NCBI GenBank assembly: GCA_028583605.1 | Contig: CM053327.1 | Location: 27,825,629-27,889,628, forward strand | Reading direction: 5' to 3' | Source of the DNA: Dastarcus helophoroides | Taxonomy: Eukaryota; Arthropoda; Insecta; Coleoptera; Bothrideridae | Length of the DNA: 64,000 nt | In this document: in pieces, positions 12,860-23,800 of the stretch | How positions within the stretch are numbered: position 1 is the first letter of the stretch | How the letters are laid out: the number at the start of each line of letters is the position of its first letter | The notes under the pieces: model-generated | What the model was told of the DNA's origin: nothing | Database searches by the model: none | What the model saw: only the letters and a program-made list of their open reading frames with translations | Program-made: the position numbers and the translations under genes

Positions 12860-12933
12860 TGGCCCATGAGGGGATCGAACCCGCGACCTTCGCGTTATTA
12901 GCACGACGCTCTAACCAACTGAGCTAATGGGCC
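12860..12933 (-). tRNA. tRNA-Ile (AAU), copy 3 (array)
   Basis: Identical 74-nt gene, 161 bp start to start from the previous copy. The spacer includes TTGATTGCTCGCAACG, shared with the other array members. Confidence 0.95.
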
Positions 12934-13027
12934 TTAGGAATCCAGGTTTGATTGCTCGCAACGTGCCATTTTGTTGCTCTTTTTAAAGTAGTTTTTAAAA
13001 AACCTCTTTAAATTTTTGGAAAAAAAC

Positions 13028-13101
13028 TGGCCCATGAGGGGATCGAACCCGCGACCTTCGCGTTATTAGCACGACGCTCTAACCAACTGAGCTAATGGGC
13101 C
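13028..13101 (-). tRNA. tRNA-Ile (AAU), copy 4 (array)
   Basis: Identical 74-nt gene, 168 bp from the previous copy; T-rich terminator directly 3' on the minus strand. Confidence 0.95.
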
Positions 13102-13193
13102 GTAGGAATCCAGGTTTAATTGTTCGCAACGCGCCATTTTGTTATTTTTTTAAAGTAGTTTTTAAAAAACTTCTTTAATTTTTGGAAAAAAGC

Positions 13194-13267
13194 TGGCCCA
13201 TGAGGGGATCGAACCCGCGACCTTCGCGTTATTAGCACGACGCTCTAACCAACTGAGCTAATGGGCC
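13194..13267 (-). tRNA. tRNA-Ile (AAU), copy 5 (array)
   Basis: Identical 74-nt gene, 166 bp from the previous copy. The spacers around copies 3/5 and around 4/6 match each other better than their neighbours, so a two-gene unit of about 334 bp was duplicated. Confidence 0.95.
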
Positions 13268-13361
13268 TTAGGAATCCAGGTTTGATTGCTCGCAACGTGC
13301 CATTTTGTTGCTCTTTTTAAAGTAGTTTTTAAAAAACCTCTTTAAATTTTTGGAAAAAAAC

Positions 13362-13435
13362 TGGCCCATGAGGGGATCGAACCCGCGACCTTCGCGTTAT
13401 TAGCACGACGCTCTAACCAACTGAGCTAATGGGCC
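13362..13435 (-). tRNA. tRNA-Ile (AAU), copy 6 (array)
   Basis: Identical 74-nt gene, 168 bp from the previous copy; its flanks match those of copy 4. Confidence 0.95.
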
Positions 13436-13528
13436 GTAGGAATCCAGGTTTAATTGTTCGCAACGCGCCATTTTGTTATTTTTTTAAAGTAGTTTTTAAA
13501 AAACTTCTTTAAATTTTTGGAAAAAAGC

Positions 13529-13602
13529 TGGCCCATGAGGGGATCGAACCCGCGACCTTCGCGTTATTAGCACGACGCTCTAACCAACTGAGCTAATGGG
13601 CC
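13529..13602 (-). tRNA. tRNA-Ile (AAU), copy 7 (array)
   Basis: Identical 74-nt gene, 167 bp from the previous copy. Its 5' flank (from 13603) differs from the other spacers, marking the edge of the tandem duplication. Confidence 0.95.
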
Positions 13603-13609
13603 GTCGAAA

Positions 13610-14600
13610 CAAGATTTGAGTTCCTGAAATGTATCATATTGATTTTTTTTGTACACAGTTAATATTGTCTTCATAGAGAAAAGTTAGGTTAGCCAGTAAT
13701 TCAATTTTTGAACATAAGCAAATTTATGTCGAATTTTCTAAATCATTTTAATTGCGAGATAAATTTGAAAAAATCAAAATGACATAAAATAGTTGAATTC
13801 CGAAAAAAAGCGGAAATCTCCCAAAAAATATTCTTTGTAGAATATTCTCCTTTTTGCTTTATTTTATGTATTGAAATTTTCACACAATCTTAAAATCAGA
13901 TAAAGAAATAATTTGAAAGAAATATTTATCTCAGCAACAAATAAAAATTTATTTTTATCGAAATTTTTGCATTTGATTAAGATTTCGATCTATTAGAAAA
14001 TAAACAATTTAAAGAGTCGGTATTTTCAAAAAAGGAAAGTTTTTGAGAACAATGGCGAAGTTTACACGATTACCTCTTTCTAATTGTTGTCTTTTTATTT
14101 AAATTTTGACTAAAATCCTAAAATTTCGAGACAAAAGTTGAAATTTCCAAGGAAGGTTTTTCTCAAAATTCCCCAACAAATATTTATTTTTGAAAGTTTA
14201 TTGTGAAGTCGAAATGTTGAAGAAAACAGGAATGTCAATGAAATTGTGGAAAAATCCAAAAGCAGGAAAAGTTGATTTTTCAGATAGAAGTAGACATTTT
14301 TAGCAGCAGCATTTTGAAAATTCTGGAGTTTTTAAAAAAAGTTTAATTTTGAAAAAAAAAGTCCAAACTTTAAGACCGAAATTTAGAAAAAAATCAGATT
14401 TTGAGAGAAAAAATTGAATTTTGAGAATAATGGTAATATTTCGAAAAAAAAGACGAATTTTGAGTTCTGTTGACCAGAGGAGTTGATCTTTATGGACTGA
14501 GTCAGTTATCGTTGTAACGCGTTAAAAAAAATACGGATTGCCAGGCAACCAATAATACAAACTATAATATTATTGAACTTGTCGTATTTTGACCAATGTC
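13610..14600. repeat. Degenerate low-complexity repeat between the tRNA array and the Ly6 gene
   Basis: Noncoding, built of GAAATTT, TTTGAAAA and AAAGTTG words. The last 200 bp before the Ly6 start (from about 14600) are less repetitive and probably contain that gene's promoter and 5' UTR. Confidence 0.45.
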
Positions 14601-14819
14601 CACGTGAATGACGGTCTGAGCTTGTGCTTCGTTAGACCACCTCCACTCCAAAGTTAACGTTCCGCAGGTAACGGGCGGCGGAATCACGCAACTTACCGAG
14701 CATAACAAGGTAGCAGAAGATAGTTCAAAGGTGTGTTTCGTTGTTTACTACGTTTCGTTAAGGCGCCCTCATAAAATTTTCCCAAATGACCGCTATATCG
14801 AAATTATAAAAGGAGAAAG

Positions 14820-14880
14820 ATGATAAGACTACAGCAGACTGTGTTTTTCGTAATTTGTCTGCAATATTTGATAGATTTCT
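14820..14880 (+). CDS. Ly6 gene exon 1 (signal peptide)
   Basis: ATG at 14820 in context GAAAGATG, 20 codons plus one base, then the donor GTAAGT at 14881. Encodes a short charged start and a hydrophobic core. This exon can join either version of exon 2. Confidence 0.8.
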
Positions 14881-17800
14881 GTAAGTATTTATTAATTTTA
14901 CCCATTAATTTATGACTAATTCGTTCATTGCTATCTTCATTAGAATAGTAGGCTGTAGTAATAATCGACTTTCATTTATTTAGTGTTTAGTTTAAACAAA
15001 TTTTAAAACAGTGAGGCGACTTTGAAATTAATTTCGGGCTTTATTTAGCGGACTTTTAAATCTGAAACTTTGCTAAATTCTATAACAAGTTTTTAAATAT
15101 GCATTTTATCATATGCATGGGATGGGATCTCGCGTATTTGAAGAGACTTGATATTGGTTAAATTGAGGCAAAGTTACGTATTTTAGTTATGAAGAATATA
15201 AAAAAGGAGAGTTAATACTTTTTAGGTAATTTAAAAAATAAAAAAAATATTATTTTAATTTTTTCTTGGAAACTCGTTCGCTAAGGTTTTAATTAGTTCG
15301 TTATTAGTTTTTATATAGTATTTAAAAAATGCGTTTTTGATTTTTTTCCTATAATCATCCCAAATACAACAAGCCTCAATTTTTTTACGGGTACCACATT
15401 TGCCTTTTGTTAATTTGATGTTCTTTCAAAAAAAAAATAAATCAAATTATTAGTATTCCTAAATTCTCCTTAAAAAACTACTTCAGCGAGTTATTTATTA
15501 AAAATCATTGCCACTGACAGTTTTCCAACAAAAAATGCAAAAAGAAAATTCAGTTAATTTGTTTTTTTTTTCAAATAACTCAAATGGCTCTAATGTTATT
15601 TCAGCTTTTTGCAATTTTGGTTTCATTAACCGCAGTTACTTAAATGCTCTAGCTCTAGATGTCAATAATAAGAGTCGAAAAATGAGCACCGTGTATATTT
15701 ATTTAAATATTATACTTGCGCTCGTGAAACCCTAAATTTCAATATTCTACTTTTTGACTTAATACGAAGTAGAACTATCCTTTGATGTGCCGTTTTCGCA
15801 AATAATGAATAAAGATGAGTTTCGCCCCTTTTCTAATGAAGATTCGCAATGTAAATGACGTAAAAGCTTGGAATCCTCGTAACAAAATTAGAATATGCAA
15901 AGGTGCTCTTAGTGTACGGCTTGATGAAAAGTTACATATCAATCAGAATTCAAACAAAATCAATTCAAGAACGTGCCAAAACTGCCTAGTCGGAGCATTC
16001 AAATGAAGGAGGAAAGCTCTTGAAGTTAAAAAGCCATCGGGGAGAACAGGGACGGATTAAAACCCACAGATGCCCTAAGCACGTAAAAATTGGCCCTCTA
16101 GATTTATGTCAGGGGCGGATTTAAGAATGTGCAACGTGTTCAGTTGCATAGCGTCCTCCTTAAGAGTAGTGGTTTTCTCGAGATTTCCAACTTTCTCGCG
16201 TGATTTCGACTGTTTTTCTTTACTTCGCAATATTTCTCTAAATTTCTGCTTATGTTCATAATGTCGACTTTTTTATTTTGGTGGAACGGACTGTTCCTTG
16301 GTTATCTTCAAAATTTGAAATACAAATCTTGTCCCCTGAAACCAAAAAAGATTAAAAAACACAAGTAGCAACCTTTGTTGTGTTTTTTAATCTTCTTGGT
16401 TTCAGGGACAAGATTTCTATTTCAATTTCCGACTTTTTTACAAATTAGAAATTAGAAATTGAATTTCAAAGTTCGTCCTTTTTAGAAATTTGAACTTTTT
16501 CGTTAAAATTTTTATTTTTGAAATTTTATTTTGTTCCCAAATGACTGAGAAATCAAGATTTTTATTTAAATTGCAACTTTATTTACAAACCTTTTTTGAA
16601 AGTTCGATTGTTTTCAAAATATGTCTTTCTTCCCAAATTTCGTAACATTGCTTTGAAAAGATCTGCTTTTATTTTAAAATTTTCATTTTTTTATTCAATT
16701 ATTTTGGAAATTTACATAAAAATTTTCTCCGGGAAATCAGATTTTTTTTAAATTACAACTTCATTCCCAAACTTTTTCTGAAATTTTGATTGTTTTCCAA
16801 ATATGTCTTTCTTTCCAAATTTCGTAGTGTTTCCTTAAAAAATGTGCTCTTTTTCAAAATGTTCACTTTTTTTGTTCAATTTTATTGGAAACTTGGATCA
16901 AAATTTGGCTTTTTCTTAAAACTTCGAATCTCTTTTTTCAAAATCTTTCTTTTCAAAATTTCGACTTCGGTTTCAAAATTCTAGTTATTTTTAATACACT
17001 TCCTTCGGAAAATTATGGCTTTTACAGGCTTTTACAGACTTTTACAGATATTTCAAAGACACGGTCAGTTTAAAGACATTTCTAAATTTTCACCTTTTTC
17101 CCCGTTTTCTTTAAATTTCGTAGTATTTGTCAAGAATTCTGTTTACTTTTAAAATTTCGACTTTGGTTTCAAAATTCTAGTTATTTTCAATACACTTCCT
17201 TCGGAAAATTACGACTTTTACAGACTTTCACAGACATTTCAAAGACGCGGTCAATTTACAGACATTTCAAAAATTTGCACCGTTTTCCCCGTTTTCTTTT
17301 AATTTCGTAGTATTTACCAAGAATTCTGTTTACTTTTAAAATTTCGATTTTGGTTTTGGTTTCAAAATTCTAGTTATTTTCACTACACTTCCTTCGGGAA
17401 ATTACGGCTTTTACAGACTTTTACAGATATTTCAAAGACACAGTCAATTAACAGATATTTCAAAATTTTCACCCTTTTCCCTGTTTTCTTTTAATTTTGG
17501 AGTATTTGCAAAGAGTTCTGTTTACTTTTAAAATTTCGACTTTTCTCTAAATTTGACTTTCCGAAATTTAGACTTATATTTCAAAAATGGTTTTTTATTG
17601 CGCTTTTCCGAGCAATCAACAATATTACTAAAGTTCGATTTTATTCTCAAAATTCAATTTTTTCTTGAAAGTAGGACTGTTTTCAAAATTGTTCTTTTTT
17701 TCCAAAGTTCGTAATGTTACTCAAAATTTGTGCTCTTCCTAAAAACTTTTTTTCATTAATTTTACCTCTTGGATTCAAAATTTGTCTTCCTCAAATTTCG

Positions 17801-20800
17801 ATTTTTATCACAAAATTCATATGTATCCACGGTGGGTCTGAGTGGAGCACTTACTCTAGATGTTGCAGTCGAGTGAGTTTTTTTTTTAATTTTCGAATTT
17901 AGCTCGAAATTGCTATTTTTTCCCAACATTCGTCCTTTTAAAATTTCAATTTTATTTTCAAAATTTGGTTTTTTTTCAAAATTTGAATGCTATTGTGAAA
18001 ATTCAAATTTTTCATTGAAATTTGTACATTTTTTTGAAATTTCTGGAAGTTCCTGTTTTTCTTAGATCTTGACTTTGTATTCAAAATTCGACTTTTTGTT
18101 CACCAAAATTAGAGGCATTTTTTAACTTCAATTGTTTTTCAAAATAGGTCTCTTTTTTTGAATTTCGTAATAGATATTTCTTAAAAATTTTATTTTTTCT
18201 AAAAATTTCGGATTTTTAATAATTCGATTTCTTGAAAATTTCGACATAACTTAGTTCTCTAAATTTGTCTTTTTCACATAATTCCTATCGGTGGTAGGTG
18301 GTACACTGGAACTTTCAGTCGTCCGAGGTAGTACCACCCCACGTATCACTAGGAGGCGGTGAAATGATGCTTACATCATGTTTCCGTCTCTGACACGTGA
18401 GTCGGTTTCTGCTATTTTTCTTTCCTCATCCTGTCCTTTTCCTTATTTCCTTTTTTTCATCTACTCTGATTTGTTCTTCTAATTATTAAAAACAAAGATG
18501 ATGGATTCTCTTCGTGCAAAAAATTCTGGACGTAAACTACCCTCCGGTTCGGATGTCCGGGTGGGGGGTATACGAGGGAATCCAAAATCGACGGAAAATT
18601 TTAATGTACCACGGGCCAAGTTTCTTTTAAACAATTCATTCAAAATTCAGTTCTGTAACATTCAGGGTCTAAACTCAAATCTAAACTCGGTTTATCAACA
18701 CCTTCAAAATGAAAGACCACATGTGCTATCTTTGATAGAAACCCAAGTCTCCCCACCCATCTATACAGTCCATTTGCTTTGCCCTAACTAGTACTTGCAC
18801 ACAACATTTCGACACAAGAGGGGAATTTGTGTTTTTACGCGAAGCAACCTGTCGTGTCAACGAGAAGAAGTACTGGAATCTTCTGATCATGATGTGATTT
18901 GGCTGAATATCTGCTCCAAAAACGAAGTAATATTCATTTGTTCACTTTATTTGTCTCCAAACGATTCCTCATACAGACAACTCTTCTCTTATCTCTCCGT
19001 AACCTTTGATCACCTACAGACGAATTATCCAAAAGCTCAGGTTGTCTTTCTTGGTGACTTCAACGTACACAACATCCCCTGGTTAAGGTTTTCTTCCCGA
19101 ACTGACGACGCGGGAAGGGTGGCAGAGGCTTTCGCCATCACTTGTGGACTATCGCAATTAATTGAGGAACCCACAAGAATTCCTGATGTAGATAACCATC
19201 AACCTAATCTACTCGACCTTTTCCTTACAAATTCATCAAATTCGTATAACATCTCTGTGACATCACCGCTTGGAAATTCGGATAACAAGCTTGTAGCAGC
19301 CTCTCGCTCGCTTCATGTACTACCTCCTTCTCAGACGCAGTCCCGCAGGGTTTGGCACTTTAACTCTGCTAACTGGGAAGAATTAAGGGACTTCTTTGCA
19401 TCTTTCCCATGGTAGGAAGTCTGCTTTAACTCAGACAACCCATCCTTAGTCGCCGAATCCATCACTGAAACTATTCTGATTGGTATGGAATGCTCAATTT
19501 CCCACTCCCAAAAGAAGTCTGCCTCCAGTAAATCTTGGTTCAGTAAAAAATGTGCTCGGGCTGTCTCCAGCAAAAATCGCGGATATCGTCGTTGTCGAAA
19601 TAATCCCTCAGTCAAGACTCGGACTATATTTGTAGATGCACGAAATTCTTGTAAACAGGTTATTGACGAGGCAAAAGGTGATTTTGATCGTAAAATGCGC
19701 CAGAGGTTTATCAACTGTCCGAACAGTTCCAGGTTCTTTTGGGGATTTGCAAAGTCGATTGGAAAGAATTTTACATTTTCAAATTTTCCACCTTAACTCG
19801 ATGAAAACAGCAATATTGCTACTACCTCCAAGGAAAAGAGAGACATGTTAGCCTGAATGTTTGCTGAAAATTCCAATCTTGATTCTTGAAACACAGAACC
19901 TACTATTCTTCCTAAGGTTGGCACTTCGATGCCTGAAGTTGTTTTCAGACAACGCACAATCAGGAAGATTCTCCTTGAGCTCGACACCTCGAAAGCTCCT
20001 GGCCTTGATGGTATTCCCGCTATTGTTCTTAAGAAGTGTGCCCCAGAGGGATTCTCAAATATCTGGAGGAAAATAGAATCATCTCCGACAGGCAATATGG
20101 TTTTAAACAACAACTTTCCACTGGCGATCTACTGGCATATATTACTTATGTCTGTAACTCAGCTATGGAAAAACTTGCTGAGGCTAGGATTGTGGTATTG
20201 GATATCTCAAAGGCTTTCGATAGAGTCTGGCACCGATCTTTTCTCGTCAAATTAACATCTTATGGTCTTCCTCCTGGACTCTGTCATTTGATATCCAATT
20301 TTCTCGCTGACAGATCTCTTCAGATCGTCGTCAATGGCATCTTATCCGAGACATTTGCAATTAATGCAGGGATGCCTCAGGGGTCTGTTCTGTCTCCTAC
20401 TCTATTTCTGTTACACATAAACGATCTCTTAGCTTCAACTTCCAATCCTATATACAGCTACGCAGATAATATGTAGTAACCTTGTGTCATCTTTTTTCTC
20501 CGACAAACCATTATCTATCGCTGCTTCAGATGGACTAAGGGAACAGCAGATACAGACGATTAATCGGGATCTCGAGATCCCGGAGAACATTTGGTGCATT
20601 GAATGTGCTAACAGACACTAGGAATCTATAAACTTTTTTCTGCGTGTTATTTTATAAATCCCTACGTAAAATTCGTGCTAGCATGTGGTAGCATTAGTAT
20701 TCTGGCCAAAATATCCATGTGATTCCTCCTCCATTTTAACAAATTAGCGTGTTCTAGCGCACCATGGATTCATAAAGCGCGTCAAAATCACCGTGGACGT

Positions 20801-23800
20801 CACATAAAGTCATATCTTTGGACATGGACACTTTCATTGTCATCAAAAATATTATAAACGTGACATACCCCCCACATGCACACGGTCCCCAACAAGGTTA
20901 ATCCGTCCCTGATTTTTCTGAAGTTTTTCCCTAAAGTTCAAAATGTACTTTTCAAACTAAAACACTAAGAAGAATAGTTTGTATTGCTAACAAAACTGTA
21001 TACAAAAACACTATAAATTAAAAAAAAAACAATAAATATGTTTTTCATTTTTCGATTGAAAGAAAACCTAAGGTAAGATGAAAATGAACAACAATATTTC
21101 AAGTAGCAATTCTTCTCTTCATCTGAAAATAAATAAAACCGTCTAAAAGAAACTAGAAAAAATCTATAAAGACCAAATGTAATCGAGGGTACCAAATCTA
21201 GTAAACTGTGGTAGCGGATTTCATCCAAGCAGCTGCTAGCAGACCAAAGTTGCATGGAGATGAAGACGCTAAATAAAGATGTAAATATCACCAATCACCA
21301 AGAATCACCAAAGAGACTTAACTAAAACAAATTTTATTTTGCTTGTTGCTGTTATTGTCATATTTATAAATTTTCCCTGCTTTTTCCACTACTGTAGCAC
21401 TTGCTTTGCGATGTTACCAGTGTGATGGGAGTAACTCGAGCCAGCCATTTCAGTGCAACGAATGGTTATCAAGTGATATAGACATCAAACCAGAGAGCTG
21501 TGATGCCGTCTATGGAGCCAAATATTGTATTAAACACATTGGTCGTTACGAAGGTATTTTTAATTTGGCAGATTCCTTCATCATTAAGGGAAATGGCAAG
21601 GCTTTATAAAAGATAACCACAACAGAAACTAATCCTGGTGAACTAATTGGGTCTCGACAAACCTTTGGATATCTAAAAATTACTAAATTCTAATCTACTA
21701 TCAATTTGTCTTCATATGTTGTAAATACACTTAACTAACACATTTTCATTTCATCTCATCCACTAACAGCCACTGCTTTAAAGTGTTACCAATGTTCAGC
21801 GGGGAATACCTTAAAGTGCTCAGATGTCATGATCGAAATGGGGGCTCTTCAACCGGAAAGTTGCGATCATGTTTTCGAGGCGCAATATTGCATTAAATCC
21901 ACAAGCTTGGACGGTAATAGAGCTAACAAAATATGTAGCTGTGTGCAACGGGAATTTATCCAGAAAATGGCAATTTTTTGGCACTTTTATACAAAGTATT
22001 TATTTAATCAACGGACAAGGTACTTGGAGAGGAACTGTCCATATTTATTTCAGTGTGGACAAGGGGTCACACAGACTCCTTGGGTTCTGTGATTTTTGAG
22101 AATTGATACATCTCGTTTACGGCTTTTTGCTAATAATTCTAGTTTCCCACTATAAAAGTTAAATTTTTATATTGCAAATCCTTTTATTTAAGAACTATTT
22201 ATCTTCTCCTAGCCCTAGTTTGTCAATTTTATTAGTATTTGTAGTCAACATTTTCTCTCAAATATAGGAGTCTGTGATACCCCATGTCCAGGTTAGTGTT
22301 ATAAAAATGAAATGTCCACACTTAAGGATTAAAGGAGGTGTAGGGGGGGGGGACAAAAGAAAACAAAAACGTCTAATAAACATATGGTCTAATATCAAGG
22401 GTTATAGAGATAGCAAAGAAAATATGCATTTCTGTTGCTTTTTTGAGAACAGTTATTATTTAATATTTTATTTTGTGTTGGACGTGCATTTAGATATTTT
22501 GAATTTATCTCAAAAGTTTCACTTTTTCTCAAAATTTCTTTGAACCAAAATGTTGAATTAACTGGAATTTCGATTTTTATTTAAACAAAATTTTCCACTT
22601 TCCCCTTGAAATTTGGGTTTTTATCAGATTTTATGCTTTTCCCCTATTTCCATTTTTTTTTTCGAAATTCCTACTTTTTTTTAAACATTCAATAGAAATT
22701 TTAAATTTTTATTCGAATTTCGAGTTTTTTCTCTAAATTTAAATTTTTTCCCGTTATTTTGATTTTCATTTAAACAAAATTTTTCAGTTTCTCCGTGAAA
22801 TTTGGGTTTTTATCTTTCGAGCTTTTTTTATGTTTCTATTTTTTCTCAAAATTGCAACCTTTTTCTAAGTTTTATAGAAATTTAAAATATTTATTCAAAT
22901 TTCGAGTTTATTCCTCGATTTTGAACATTTTTCTCTTCATTTCGATTTTTGTTTAAACAAAAAATTTCAAATTATACTTGATATTTGGCTTATATCAAAT
23001 TTCGAGCTAAAGATGATGAATTTCTAGAGGAAGTCTGTAAAGACTGTAATCTCTAGATTTTGGTATTTTTCACTTAATTTCGGATTGAAGCTCGAAATTT
23101 AAAATTAACCGTTGGTTCAATAAAAATTCGACTTTTTGAACAAATAATGCAAAATTTCTAGATAAACTATAAATTATGAGATTAAAATCAAAATCTTCAT
23201 TATTTTCTCTTAATTTACTTTTCTGTGAGTTATTGTACTTAAACGAGGAAGGAAATAAAATGAAAATTTTAATTTCATTTCTGGGGAACAAAATTTTAAG
23301 TAAAAATTCGAAATGTTTAATTACCATAGATATTTTGCGACAAATTCTAGAAAAACCATAGTTTCAATTTCTACATTCGAAGTTTCTATTGGGTTGGGTC
23401 ATAAGTTCGTAACGATTTTATCAAAGACTTTTATTTAAACAAAAATCAATTGTTATGACATGATATACAAATCTTGTCCACTGAAACCAAGAACGATTGC
23501 TCTAAGAGAGCAACTATTGTTGTATTTTTTAATCTTTCTTGGTTTCTGGGGACAAGATTTGGATATCAATTTTTGAAGATAACCAAGGACCACAAAAAAA
23601 AACAAAATTGTTGTAACAATAAATTAATCAATTACGTTTGACAATTGACCAATTATATGTTCTGTAATTAAACAGTTAAACGTGCTTAAAATTGAAAATA
23701 TGTACAACCGCAACCATAGACTAGTTTCGGCCTTCCTTGGCCTCCTCAGTATGGTACGGTGGTTGTATACACTTCCAACTTAAAACCACTAGTCAGTCGT

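Larger units (their letters stand above)
12690..13610 (-). repeat. Tandem tRNA-Ile array, six units of about 166 bp
   Basis: Six tRNA genes with homologous spacers (CGCAACGYGCCATTTTGTT followed by AAAGTAGTTTTTAAAAAAC). Spacers alternate between two versions, so the array grew by duplicating a two-gene unit. The mature tRNA sequences show no differences while the spacers do, which fits recent duplication with purifying selection or gene conversion. Confidence 0.9.
15200..18300. repeat. Low-complexity and TE-derived sequence in Ly6 intron 1
   Basis: AT-rich noncoding sequence. From about 16140 to 18290 it is TTTCAAAATTT/TTTCGACTTT-type degenerate repeat. Short hAT-like ends occur at about 16046 (CAGGGACGGATTAAAACC) and 16108 (CAGGGGCGGATTTAAG); an inverted match to the first lies near 20895. 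ORFs in this stretch are short and biased, and I do not call them genes. Confidence 0.5.

Noticed and set aside
16046..20912. A 4.9-kb hAT element bounded by CAGGGACGGATTAA ends
   Set aside because: The two ends are inverted matches, but the 8-bp flanks differ completely and a second similar end lies at 16108, so they may belong to different insertions.
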